A stretch of 64,000 nucleotides of DNA from Sthenelais limicola (Eukaryota > Annelida > Polychaeta > Phyllodocida > Sigalionidae): assembly GCA_942159475.1 (NCBI GenBank), contig OW804097.1:37646298-37710297 (forward strand), read 5' to 3'. Below are positions 22,200 through 32,570 of this stretch, piece after piece. Each line of letters opens with the position of its first letter. Positions within the stretch are counted from its first letter, which is position 1. The position numbers were made by a program, and so were the translations under genes. Under the pieces are notes generated by a model. It worked only from the letters and a program-made list of their open reading frames with translations, was not told where the DNA came from and searched no databases.

Positions 22200-22434
22200 G
22201 GGTCAGATTTTCTGAAAATGTACAATTGGCAGCTCTACACATTTAGTAAATTCTGCTAAATTAGGCTGCAATTTGGTCGATACTAGGTAAATTCGAGTAT
22301 ATTCGGCAATGCTTTGATACTAGCAATCTGTTTGGTTAGGTTTAACTGTATTTTGAATTTAATTTTTGTCTGAAATTTGGGTTATTTGAGAAGATTGGTG
22401 AAGGTGAGTTGTATATTTTCTGGTAATTTCACCC
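22200..22434 (+). mobile_element. MITE-A copy, A2, variant right end
   Basis: Ends GGGTCAGATTTTCTG and TGGTAATTTCACCC; ATGT on both sides (22196-22199 and 22435-22438). The mismatched ends with an intact duplication show that the hybrid form was itself mobile. Confidence 0.92.
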
Positions 22435-22559
22435 ATGTAGTCCAAGAGGACGTTGACTCCCTTTACATTTTCCTGAATTTCTGTTAATTTTTTCACCTCA
22501 GTAGTTCAATGCCGCCATATCTTTAGATTATTTATAAAGCAACGCTAAAGTGGTACTAT

Positions 22560-22730
22560 TCTTGTACAAATCGATAGAAGAAACTAAATTGAGGTCGACG
22601 TCTGGAAGACCTGGGTTTTATCCAGAAGCCTGGTCATCTATTTGTCTAACTTTCATACTTGTACCTTTATAACCTCAGACAAATAAAGTATTTTTCAATT
22701 GAATTAAATTCAATTTGTCAATGAACCCTG
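22560..22730 (+). repeat. Probable LINE 3' tail
   Basis: Ends CAAATAAAGTATTTTTCAAT followed by TGAATT units. A poly(A) signal followed by a short-repeat tail is typical of CR1/L2/RTE-like 3' ends. No coding part seen. Confidence 0.45.
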
Positions 22731-22746
22731 TAATCATGGGAATGTA

Positions 22747-23573
22747 TATGTGTTGTCTTTTAGGAAAATGAGTCACAAGTCGCAAAATTGTTATTTTTCA
22801 AAGTGTTTTATTCACAAGATGTCTTTGTGGGAATGTTTTCATTTTCGGGGTGCTTAATGCTTGTCGTAGCATAAATACATGTACCAAATTTCAAGACTGT
22901 GTATTCAATATATTCATGGGTTTCTGAGGTCATCTTGAAGGGATATAGGTAGAACTAACCCAGTTTCCCCCGTTTTGCTTGTTCTCCACGCATCGGAAGG
23001 CGTAGTAATCCACGAGGCGGAGCCGAGTGGATTGTGTAACCTGAACACAAGTGGAGAACAAGCAAAACAGGAGAAACGTGGAACAAGCCTTGGTTCGAGA
23101 TTTATTTCACTTCTGCCCACTAGATGTATTAAATTTTTAATGTTTCCTCTACCATTTATATGGTTGAAAAGTTATCAAAATGTAAAGTTTCAATGCCCTG
23201 AATAGGAACTACATTGTTTTGTGTCAAGGTGTGCGTCGTTTACGTAACTATCAATCCACGACGTCTTATCCAATCAAAATGCAGCATTGAGGATGTGAGA
23301 ACTGATAACCAGACTCGCCTGGGCGTGGGGAATGAACTGCCTATGTTAATCCAATGGGTATTCCATTCTCCACCCTTTCAGAGGTGAAATAAATTTAGCT
23401 ACTTTCACCCTAAGATATTGAAAACTTTTTTTCCCAAACATAGAAATATTAAAGTTAAAATATAGAAATACGTATTAGATGTCCTACTGTTTACTATGAT
23501 TGTAATAGGCTTGATCTTATCTTTTCAAACACTTTAGACTCATTTTCCTGTAGCACATCACATATATTGATAT
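22747..23573 (+). mobile_element. MITE-B copy interrupted by about 440 bp
   Basis: The left arm (22747 to about 22944) has GAGTCACAAGTCGCAAAA. The right arm (about 23387-23573) ends CTGTAGCACATCACA. The insert contains a fold-back (22964-23076) and about 300 bp that I do not recognise. Confidence 0.75.
22964..23076. repeat. Fold-back inside MITE-B
   Basis: 26-bp arms: TTTCCCCCGTTTTGC with TTGTTCTCCAC at the left and the inverse GTGGAGAACAAGC with AAAACAGGAGAAA at the right. The centre is itself inverted around GAGGCGGAGCCGAG (AATCCAC...GTGGATT). Confidence 0.75.
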
Positions 23574-23640
23574 CAAACATTACCGATGAGAGAACTAAAT
23601 ATTTTATGACTTGCTAAACAAAATACCTTAATATACTCAG

Positions 23641-23823
23641 GACTCTCTCCAATAACCAAATTTTAAGACAAAGATGAGCTTCAAGATACAGTTCAACATA
23701 ACCAAATGGATATTCTAAAACCACACAATACTAAATATGCTATATCTGGTATTCATTATTTTTCAGCCTAATTTCGAAGAATTGTTAAAGTTGCCAATTG
23801 TACATTGTCTGACAATTTAACCC
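23641..23823 (-). mobile_element. MITE-A fragment, A5
   Basis: Left end missing. A5 marker CTAAAACCACACAATACT present; right end decayed (CTGACAATTTAACCC). Confidence 0.8.
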
Positions 23824-24067
23824 ATGGATACAATGAGAGACTTGAATTGTCAGTTAATATAGTGGAAACGCTTAATCGTTTTGTCTACGACTTTATTACA
23901 GGGCCCTTGTAGTTATTCATTTCTTTTATCTATCTAGGACCATAAATCTTTATGGGATAAAACCAAATGCATCAAATAGAGACGTTCATGCATATATAAT
24001 TCATAAACGCATAATGTTTTTATACTCATGCGTGCACATTCAATACACTGTGCTTCTATACGTACAT

Positions 24068-24269
24068 GGGTCACATCGTCCTCTCAAATAACCCAAATTT
24101 GAGACAAAAATGAGGTTCAAAATAGAGCTCAACACAACCAAACATATTGTTTGAATCAACCCAATACAACATATATACTCACATATACCTAGAACTTACC
24201 ATTTTCCAGCCTAATTTAGCAGAATTTCCTAGATGTGTAGAGCAGCTGATACATTTTCTGACAACCTGA
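24068..24269 (-). mobile_element. MITE-A copy, A4, internal deletion
   Basis: GGGTCACATCGTCC runs straight into CTCAAATAACCC, so about 27 bp of the left terminal repeat are missing. The right end is decayed. Confidence 0.78.
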
Positions 24270-24865
24270 ATGAAACTATAAAACTAGCTGGGAAAGTCTA
24301 AAAAGGGGGAAAAGAAGTGCAACCACAAACGAGAACATTACAATATAATCACTGTGCCCACAACTACTTATTATTATAAATACATGATGAGGGAAAGTGG
24401 GATTCGGAGGTTTTTTAAGGAAGATGCCTGTATAACATGTACAATTGAACAATAATTATCTTGAATCGTCCAGACCCTAAAAATCTGTTATAGGCCTTTC
24501 GGTTGTTGAATTATTTGCATTGATTCTGATTTGAATGACTCAGGAATATGCTTTTGTATGTTGTTTATTTTTGGACTAATTAGCCTCTCCTTGGATAGTA
24601 GCAAAACAAGATTATACCCGGGTGGTTGTTCTTAATTTGTTTTGCTTAGATTTTATCGTCCTTTTGTATGGAAATAATAGTTTTATTTTTCAAGCCAAAT
24701 TTTCTGTATAATCTATGATATCTTGAAAATATTTATTCTACCTCTAAAACATGTATTTGTCAAACAACAATGTACTGCTTTTTCCCATACTGCTTTTTCC
24801 CATCAGCTAATACTGAGAAAAGTGTATAACAACATAATGTCTCTTGGCTGAATAAACACATTTAA
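24270..24865. other. Unannotated spacer
   Basis: AT-rich; no gene or recognised repeat. Confidence 0.4.
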
Positions 24866-25100
24866 GGGTGAAGTCGCCAGAAAATGTACAATTCGCCTTC
24901 ACCAATTCTCTCAAATAACCCAAATTCTAGACGGAATTAAAGTTCAAAATACAGTTCAACCTAACCGAACATATTGCAAGAATCAATGCATTGCCGAATA
25001 TACTCGAATCTACCTAGTATTGGCCAAATTGCAGCCTAATTTAGCAGAATGTACTAAATGTGTACAGCTGCCAATTGTACATTTTCTGAAAATCTGACCC
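24866..25100 (-). mobile_element. MITE-A copy, A2, variant left end
   Basis: Starts GGGTGAAGTCGCCAG and ends CTGAAAATCTGACCC. Confidence 0.9.
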
Positions 25101-25220
25101 TTCAAACAAACACAAACATGTTTGTCACAGTGCATAGTGGAATACGAGGCAGCACAGAAACCCGGCAGAGAATACAATTTGATAAAGTACAATCCCATCA
25201 CGAGAAGCCTTGCCAGTGAT

Positions 25221-25264
25221 AGCCAAGGGAATATCAGGTGCTTCAAATGTCTCCAGCAATATTT
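25221..25264 (+). repeat. 44-bp direct repeat, left copy
   Basis: AATATCAGGTGCTTCAAATG and CTCCAGCAATATTT, ending exactly at the left end of a MITE-A. The partner lies 281 bp downstream. Confidence 0.85.
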
Positions 25265-25489
25265 GGGTCAGATTTTCAGAAAATGTACAATTCGCCTTCA
25301 CCAATCCTCTCAAATAAGCTACATTTAAGACGAAAATCAGCTTCAGAATGCAGTTTAACATAACAGAATTGATACTTTAAATCAATGCGATACCAAATAT
25401 AGCCGGTATTCATCATTGGTCAGTCTATATTAGCAGAATTTCCTAAATACTTAGAGCTGCCAATTGTACATTTTCTGAAGATCTGATCC
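25265..25489 (-). mobile_element. MITE-A copy, A1, between direct repeats
   Basis: Ends GGGTCAGATTTTCAG and GAAGATCTGATCC. It sits precisely at the end of the left 44-bp repeat and 12 bp before the right one. Confidence 0.92.
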
Positions 25490-25501
25490 ATATAGGGGTA
25501 T

Positions 25502-25545
25502 AGCAAGGGGAATATCAGGTGCTTCAAATGCCTCCAGCAATATTT
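25502..25545 (+). repeat. 44-bp direct repeat, right copy
   Basis: About 95% like 25221-25264 by eye, continuing into ATCGCACC and not into a MITE-A. Confidence 0.85.
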
Positions 25546-25725
25546 ATCGCACCGACGAGTGTTGATGTGTTGATCTGTGGTGAACTTGGCCTTGTTTACT
25601 ACAATTGAGAACACGTGGTGGCTTCCAGCACAGCGCCCACTATACTATGAATAATGCAGGCACCCATACAATTACTATTTTATACATCTCCCCATGCTAC
25701 CTGTAAAACTTTCACCATAGTTATA

Positions 25726-26124
25726 TGTGGTGTTATATGAGTCACAAGTCGCAACATTGATATTTTTCAAAGTACTTTTTCGCAAGATCTCGTTATTGAA
25801 ATGTTCTGATTCTTTCAGGGTTTAGCACTTATAGTCATATGAATCCATGTAACAAACTTCGGTAAATTATATTAAATACATCCTTGCGTTTTGAAGGCCT
25901 TTGTATGAAGTATATTTAGTTACTTTACTGGTAATAACCCATCCAGAAGCATATTGCAAACTCTTTTTTCAAAAAAAATTTCAAACTTAAAATATAGAAA
26001 TACTTATTAGGTGTCCTAGTGTTTACTATCATTGGAATCAGCTTGATCTCCTCTTTTCAAATATGATGGTATCTCAAAATCAATATTTTGCGACTTATGA
26101 CTCATTTTCCTAAAACGGATCACA
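25726..26124 (+). mobile_element. MITE-B, first of three in a row
   Basis: Left-right form. Starts TGTGGTGTTATATGAGTCAC and ends CCTAAAACGGATCACA. Followed after 2 bp (TA) by another copy. Confidence 0.85.
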
Positions 26125-26126
26125 TA

Positions 26127-26471
26127 TGTGATGTGTTATGGAGAAAATGAGTCAAAAGTTCATGGTAAACATTATGAGAAATAAATACTTCTATATTTCA
26201 TGCTTGATACTTTTATTTTTGAAAAAGATGTTTGCAGTATTTCTGGGTGGACACTTATTAGTAAAGTAGCTAAATTTACTCTATAGGATGAGCTTAGAAA
26301 TGCATGGATATATTTAATACACTGTCTCGAAATTTGATAATTCTATTCATGCTACAATTATTAAACTAGCATCCAAAAAAAGAATATTCCCACAAAGACA
26401 TCTTGTGAATTAAAAACTTTCAGAAATACCAATTTTGCGACGTGTGACTCATTTTCCTAGATCACATCACA
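26127..26471 (-). mobile_element. MITE-B, second of three in a row
   Basis: Right-left form with a shortened start. TGTGATGTGTTATGG at one end and CTAGATCACATCACA at the other. Opposite in orientation to both neighbours. Confidence 0.85.
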
Positions 26472-26475
26472 TATA

Positions 26476-26866
26476 TGTGATGTCTTATGGAGAAATGAGT
26501 CACAAGTCACATAAATGATTTCTAAGTGATTTATTCACAAGATCTCCTTAATGGAATGTTCTAATCACTAATGTTCAGCGTTTTTAGACACATGAAACTA
26601 TGTATCAGATTTCAGGACATTGTATTAAGTATATCCTTGCGTTTTGATGGTCATCCAATAATGTATATTTAGTTACTTTATACACACAGAACTATTGAAA
26701 ACTCTTTCTTTAAAAATAAATACATCAAACATAAAATATAAAAGATGTTTTAAATGCCCTTTCATGTTTACCACCATTGGAATCTGCTTGATCTCATCTT
26801 TTAAAATATGGAATCTCAAAATCATTTTTTTGCGACTTGTGACTAATTTTCCTGAAATACATCACA
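26476..26866 (+). mobile_element. MITE-B, third of three in a row
   Basis: Left-right form. Starts TGTGATGTCTTATGG and ends CCTGAAATACATCACA. Spaced 4 bp (TATA) from the second. Confidence 0.85.
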
Positions 26867-27109
26867 CACATATATATATGAGCGAGGGAATCTATGGAAG
26901 CTATATAGTTGGAGGTCGTATTCTCCCAACCCAATTATGATTGCCAATTCAAAATGGCTCTTCATTTGTTGGTATACGTTTGCCATAAGATCGATATCTC
27001 TAGAATACGGGCTGAGGGGAGAGACAACCTTCATTACCGTTTCAAGATTGTCTTTGGTGTGGCTGGATTATTTTGCATGGATGGGATATCAATAAAACCA
27101 ATCATATAT

Positions 27110-27348
27110 GGGTCAGATCGTCCGAAAAGTCCAATATTATTGGCATCGCTGCGCATTTAGTAAATTCTGTTAAATTAGGCTGAGAAATGATGAATACCAG
27201 GTATATCTGAGTATATTTGGTATCGAATTGATTCAAAGGATCAATTTTGTTATGTTAAACTGCATTTTGAAGCTAATTTTTGTCTTAAATGTGGCTTATT
27301 TGAGAGCATTGGTGAAGGCGAATTATACATTTTCTGACGATCTGACCC
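27110..27348 (+). mobile_element. MITE-A copy, A1
   Basis: Starts GGGTCAGATCGTC and ends CTGACGATCTGACCC; ATAT on both sides. Confidence 0.92.
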
Positions 27349-27388
27349 ATATAGGGATATAGGGTTTCAACATTTCCATTTATTATAC

Positions 27389-27623
27389 GGGTCAGATTCT
27401 TAGAAAATGTACAATTCACCTTTACCAATCCTCTCAACTAACCCACATTTAAGACAAAAATGAGCTTCAAAACATAGTTTAACATAGCAAAACAGATACT
27501 TTAAATCAACAAAACACCAAATATACACAGATATACCCGGTACTCATCATTTTTCAGCCGAATTTAGCAAAATTTTCTAAATATGCAGAGCTTGCAATTG
27601 TAGATTTTCTGAAAATCTGACCC
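27389..27623 (-). mobile_element. MITE-A copy, A1-like
   Basis: Ends GGGTCAGATTCTTAG and CTGAAAATCTGACCC; ATAC on both sides. Confidence 0.92.
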
Positions 27624-27627
27624 ATAC

Positions 27628-28388
27628 ATCAATATGTGTGAATAACAAGTAGTAAATAGTGGCATCCGTAGCATAACCAGCTGCCAGAGGTGCGGGACAT
27701 TGTGGATTGAAATAATAATAGAAAATGTAAACCAGGGCAATGAACCAAACGATGGGGGTGGGGCAGGTGCGTTATAATTCATGCATACAATCGCTAAAAC
27801 CTTGGTTTTATAATGAAGGATGCATGAATGAATAGTAATTCTTCAAATCAAATATCTCATGAAGTTCACTTAATATCATCTAATCCCCGCATTAAGCTAG
27901 ATTAGAAGAAACCTTCAGTGGTCTGATTTATTCATTTGATGAGATAACGTTGACATAGATGTCACACATAAATCATTGATTCAGAGTTTAGTGTACATCA
28001 GCGAACCAAATTCAGTAGACACAAAATCCAACCAATTGTTAGTTCTTATCTCGGCATACATATGTATGATGTCTGAAAGGCATGTATGAATAATTACCAT
28101 TGAATTCCCTGGCTAGGCTGTTCCACAGAGCCAATGATGTTTGTATTATTCCCACCCATCAACACATGTAACACTGATATCTATTCAACGATAGGGGGTT
28201 GTACACGCTGCAAATGGGTGAATACATGCTATTGTGTTTTGTTGGATGGATCCATGTGCGAAAATATGACCCTTTTTTAGCCTACGTCTAAGAAGCATCC
28301 TTATTGGTTCACATTATGCAAAGCAAGGTAAATAAATAGTTTGTTTAATCATTTTTTTTTATAATATGAGATTTTGGTATAAAATTAG
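27628..28388. other. Unannotated spacer
   Basis: No gene or recognised repeat in about 760 bp. Confidence 0.4.
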
Positions 28389-28487
28389 GATGTAACTCTG
28401 TTAGTTTCTGACTTACTGTACACAATGCCCACTCGTTTTTGTAATCAGTACCGTGTACAGTAAGTCAGAAACCAACGTCGTTACATC
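28389..28487. repeat. 99-bp fold-back
   Basis: Arms GATGTAACTCTGTTAGTTTC and TGACTTACTGTACAC are matched by the inverse GTGTACAGTAAGTCA and GAAACCAACGTCGTTACATC. The loop is about 25 bp. It lies 9 bp before a MITE-C. Confidence 0.85.
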
Positions 28488-28496
28488 ATAATATAT

Positions 28497-28849
28497 AATA
28501 GGGGAGTTGCATGTGTCACAGCGCATGTCTATTGCAATGCATGCTGGGATAGATTTAGTTCAAATCTGACATACCAATATTTGGCAAAATTTTTATTGGA
28601 AATTGCAAGAAAGTTTTCTCCAATATCAGAGTTTGTATAAATGATCTAGTAAAACCAAATGCATGATGGGAAAGATGGGGGCTTAAGTTATGGAAACATG
28701 TATAACACTTATTGAGATTGACATTAGAGCATTGATAAAATAGTCCATGCTGAACATGGCATGTTATCTATAGATTTTAGACTGTACCATAAGTCCCATA
28801 ATTCCATGTGAATCAAGATTCAAAACGGCAGCTATGCAAATCCCCTGTT
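28497..28849 (-). mobile_element. MITE-C copy, full length
   Basis: Starts AATAGGGGAGTTGCATG and ends GCAAATCCCCTGTT. Confidence 0.9.
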
Positions 28850-28983
28850 GTGACCTAGAAATTAAACTGTTGGCGAACTTATGCAATAAAACACAGAGAA
28901 GGTCATTGGAAATGTTCTCTTTTTTGCATAGAACAATAAATTTATATCTTGTTTCATCGAACCTGGTACTCATAATCATATGT

Positions 28984-29216
28984 GGGTCAGATTTTCAGAA
29001 AATGTACAATTCACTTCGCCACTCTTCTCAAATAACCCACATTTCAGACAAAAATGAAGTTCAAAATACAGTTCAACCTAGCCAAACAGATTGCTAGAAT
29101 CAATGCAATCCAAATATACTCGAATTTACCTAGTATTGACCAAATTGCAGTCTAATTTAGCAGAATTTACTAAATGTGTACAGCTGCCAATTGTTCATTT
29201 TCTGAAAATCTGACCC
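28984..29216 (-). mobile_element. MITE-A copy, A2
   Basis: Full length; ATGT on both sides. Confidence 0.93.
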
Positions 29217-29343
29217 ATGTTGTCCCCTTCAATTCCTAAACCGGGTAACGCATGTAAAAGAGTGTGGGAGATGTGTTTTTACACATTTTACAAATTCTGA
29301 ATCAATGATTTATTAATCGTTTAAGTCGAAACTCATGTCTTAA

Positions 29344-29538
29344 GGCTGGGTTCCACTGGCCGGCTACTACTCCTGCTACTCTTCCCGTTTCTTTGCTCCC
29401 ACTTCTTTAGAAGCGGGCGAAAGCAACTGAAGGTATACCAGTATGGGTGCTCCATCTAATGCTACTCAGAAATGTAAGCAGACGACATATTATTTTCACA
29501 TAGAAATGGATGAAATAGCCGGCCAGTGGAACCCAGCC
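29344..29538. mobile_element. Element J-like, TTAA-flanked, best preserved
   Basis: Ends GGCTGGGTTCCACTGGCCGG and the exact inverse CCGGCCAGTGGAACCCAGCC, with TTAA on both sides (29340-29343 and 29539-29542). 195 bp, no coding capacity. The internal sequence differs from the copies at 18827 and 20661, so only the ends define the group. Confidence 0.88.
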
Positions 29539-29575
29539 TTAAGGGTGTGCGGATTTTCTATGGAATTAAGCATCT

Positions 29576-29816
29576 GGGTCAGATTGTCAGAAAATATACA
29601 ATTCAACTTCACTAATCTTCTTAAAATTAAATAACCCAAATTTAAGACGAAAATAAAGTTTAAAATCCAGTTCAACCTAACCAAACAGATTGTTAGAATC
29701 AATGCAATGCCGAATAAACTCGAATTTACCTAGCATTGACCAACTTATAGCCTAATTTGGAATAGTTATCTAAATGTGTACAGCTGCCAATTGTACATTT
29801 TCTGAAAATCTGACCC
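29576..29816 (-). mobile_element. MITE-A copy, A2
   Basis: Ends GGGTCAGATTGTCAG and CTGAAAATCTGACCC. It lies 33 bp after the TTAA element. Confidence 0.9.
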
Positions 29817-30137
29817 ATAAAATTGAATGGACTTATGGTGCAAGCTCTAAGCATAAAAGTAAGTAAACTTCTGACATTATGCAGCACATGCTGTGACATT
29901 TCATGGCCGCTTAATTTCATAGCAGGAATATTCATGGGATGAAATTATGCAGCCCAAGGAATTATCATTACTTTTTTTACTAATACTTTCATTACCTTAC
30001 ACAAGCTGCATATTTTCACAAACTAATGCTTAAGAAGAGTTCATTGTCTGTGCTAGAGCTTCGGATTGAACAAGTCATCATTAGTTCTACAATTTGTCAA
30101 CGTGTAATATGTGCAAATGTCTAACTTGCACATATAT

Positions 30138-30379
30138 GGGCCAGATCATCAGAAAATGTACAATTGGCAGCTCTACATATTTAGGAAATTCTGCTAAATT
30201 AGGCTGAGAAAACATGAATAGCATGTGAATCGGAATATATTTAGTATTGTGTGGTAGTACAACTTTAGATATCTGTTCTGCTACGTCAAACCGTATTTTG
30301 AATCTCATATTTGTCTGAAATTTTGTTTCTTTGCGAGATTTGGTGAGGATGAATTGTACATTTTCTGACGATCTGACCC
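30138..30379 (+). mobile_element. MITE-A copy, A5
   Basis: Starts GGGCCAGATCATCAG and ends CTGACGATCTGACCC. A5 marker ATTGTGTGG present. MITE-B DNA starts 6 bp later. Confidence 0.9.
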
Positions 30380-30384
30380 GTCTA

Positions 30385-30455
30385 TGTGATGTGTTCCAGG
30401 GAAATGATTCACAAGTCGCAAAAATGATATTTTCCAAAGTGGTTTATAGACAACA
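30385..30455 (+). mobile_element. MITE-B left-end fragment
   Basis: TGTGATGTGTTCCAGG and CACAAGTCGCAAAAATGATA, then lost after about 70 bp. Confidence 0.8.
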
Positions 30456-30525
30456 TCACTTCTCATGTATATACAGATCTACTGAGTCTTACATACCTCA
30501 CAAATCTAGGGACAACGGTCTATAC

Positions 30526-30753
30526 GGGTCAAATTTCCGAAAATGTACAATTGGCAGCTCTTCACATTTAGGAAATTCTGCTAAATTAGGCTGAAAAAGG
30601 AAGAATACCGGGTATATCTGAGTATATTTTGTATCGTATTAATTGAAAGTATCAGTTCTGTTATGTTAAACTGCATTTTGAAGCTCATTTTTGTCTTAAA
30701 TGTGGGTTATTTGAGAGGATTGGTGAAGGCGAATGGTACATTTTCTGATTTTC
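30526..30753 (+). mobile_element. MITE-A copy, A1, damaged right end
   Basis: Starts GGGTCAAATTTCCG. The right end stops at TTTTCTGATTTTCTGC, without GACCC. Confidence 0.85.
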
Positions 30754-30853
30754 TGCTGCCACTAATCATTTGATGTATGAATTGAATACACAGACATCTT
30801 CCCAACATATCTAGCAGCAAACCAGGAGCCTTCTCGGAAAGTGACTTATATAT

Positions 30854-31088
30854 GGGTCAGATCGTCAGAAAATGTACAATCCACCTTCACCAATCCTCTC
30901 AAATAACACAGATTTAAGCCAAAAGTCAGATTCCAAATACAGTTCAACACAACTAAACAGAATGTTTGAGTCAACCCAATACCAAATATATGCCTATATA
31001 TCTAGTAGTGACCATTTTTCAGCCTAATTTAGCAGAATTTCCCAGATGTGTGGAGCAGCCGATTTTACATTTTCTGACAATCCGACCC
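30854..31088 (-). mobile_element. MITE-A copy, A4
   Basis: Ends GGGTCAGATCGTCAG and CTGACAATCCGACCC; ATAT on both sides. Confidence 0.92.
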
Positions 31089-31349
31089 ATATGAAGAATG
31101 CGCTTCGGTCGGTAGTGTAATTTCAGATTCTGAAGGGCCCTTCTTATGTGTGGTAAAATAGAAGGCCCTCACAATTAACATCAAACTTGTGCGAATGCAG
31201 GCTCATTATATTCCCATTGGAAAACACCCTTGCCTGTCAGATCTCGTCGCCGCCAGCCTTGTCTAAAATTCATTATAACCATTCATCGACTTTCCCCGGA
31301 TGTGTCTCCTGCACGTGTCTTGGGTTCGGGCGTGGGGCTGAAGGGATGT

Positions 31350-31581
31350 GGGTGAAATTGCCAGAAAATGTACAATTCGCCTTCACCCATCTTCTGAAAT
31401 TACCCTAATTTAAGACGGAAATTATAGAAATTCAGTTCAACAAAGCCAAATAGATTGTTTGAATCAAGGCAATACAAAATATACTCAGATATATCTAGTA
31501 TTTAACATTTTTCAGTCGGATTTAGCAGGTTCTAGGGTATGTGTAGGGCGGCCCATTGTACATCTTTGGAAGATTTCACCC
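31350..31581 (-). mobile_element. MITE-A copy, A4, both ends of the TTTCACCC type
   Basis: Starts GGGTGAAATTGCCAG and ends GGAAGATTTCACCC, so here the variant sequence is on both termini. Confidence 0.88.
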
Positions 31582-31705
31582 ATGGAGTGGCAGCTGGGGA
31601 GACCACAGATGTCTAGCTATAACAAAAAGGAACACTAATATCACTTTTTATCTTGTATTCCTATCTACAGCCTCTGGATCACCACATAGCTGCAAGTTCT
31701 TTAAT

Positions 31706-31949
31706 GAGACAGATTTTCAGAAAATGCACAATTCACAGTTCTACACAGATCTATCAAATTCTGATAAATTAGTGTGAATAATGATAGATACAAGGTGTAT
31801 TTCGTATTGTATTGTATTCCGTATAATATTCATTCAATAAATCTGTCTGGTTATGTTGAACTGTATTTTGAACGTAATTTCCTTCTTAAATTTGGGTTAT
31901 TTGAGAGGATTGGTGAGGGCCAATTGTACATTTTCTGTAAATCTGACCC
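31706..31949 (+). mobile_element. MITE-A copy, A3
   Basis: Starts GAGACAGATTTTCAG; core ATTCATTCAATAAATCTGTC; ends CTGTAAATCTGACCC. Confidence 0.9.
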
Positions 31950-32317
31950 ATTAACTGTCTTACCTCATTCACAGAGGGTCGGAACTATGTATAAAAAACA
32001 GTGCATTGCTTTTTCTTTTAAATTGCCGAATATTTAATTGTGAATATTACCTATGTTCTTCCGATTGAGCAGGAAGCCAACATTACACGTTCTGTGTATC
32101 CAACTCCGGGTCTCTCCAGGCTTAAACACTAGCGATAATTAGTAATGGTATACTTGTGATCGTATAGGTTTCCTTCTGCGAGAATATATTATGTGGGTTA
32201 GAATTTCAGAAAATGTACAATTGGCAGCTCTACACATTTAGTAACTTCTACTAAATTCTGCTAAAAAATGATAAATTCTGGGCAATTCTGGGCACTCAGT
32301 ATATATTTTGGTATCGT

Positions 32318-32425
32318 TGAAATTGATGGTGAAAAACCGACAAAACGATCAGCTCGCGGTGAGTTGCTTTCTTGTTTTATTTCATGTATCTCAACGTTTC
32401 GGTACAGTGTACCTTCATCAGGAGA
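32318..32425 (-). mobile_element. Short retroelement-like insertion
   Basis: 108 bp between 13-bp direct repeats ATTTTGGTATCGT (32305-32317 and 32426-32438), as expected for target-primed or similar retro-insertion. On the minus strand it carries a hammerhead-like motif and then ATGAAATAAAACAAG. Penelope-like elements are known to encode such motifs; this would be a very short non-coding remnant of one. Confidence 0.65.
32392..32425 (-). ncRNA. Candidate minimal hammerhead ribozyme
   Basis: Read on the minus strand: UCUC, core CUGAUGA, one extra A, helix II GGUAC-ACU-GUACC, core GAA, helix III ACGU with no loop, cleavage-type triplet GUU, then GAGA (ending about 32388), which pairs with the first UCUC as helix I. 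Self-complementary two-base-pair helix III is reported for hammerheads of Penelope-like elements that act as dimers. The extra A before helix II and the weak helix I are reasons for doubt about activity. Confidence 0.55.
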
Positions 32426-32570
32426 ATTTTGGTATCGTATTGATTTAAAGTATCAGTTCTGTTTTGTTAAACTGCACTTTGAAGCTCATTTCTGTATTCA
32501 ACGTTGGTTATTTGAGAGGATTGGTAAAGGAGAATTTTACATTTTCTGAAAATCTGACCCATGTATATAA

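Larger units (their letters stand above)
32195..32560 (+). mobile_element. MITE-A copy, A1, with a 108-bp insertion
   Basis: Ends GGGTTAGAATTTCAG and CTGAAAATCTGACCC with ATGT on both sides. Its length of 366 bp is explained by a foreign segment (32318-32425) between two copies of ATTTTGGTATCGT. Confidence 0.92.

Noticed and set aside
23090..23110. GGTTCGAGATT as a tRNA or SINE B box
   Set aside because: No matching A box at the expected distance and no cloverleaf could be drawn.
30331..30594. 87-codon frame and similar peptides containing GSDFQKMYN or LRGLVKANCTFSENLTH
   Set aside because: These words are translations of MITE-A terminal and core sequence and recur wherever a copy lies.
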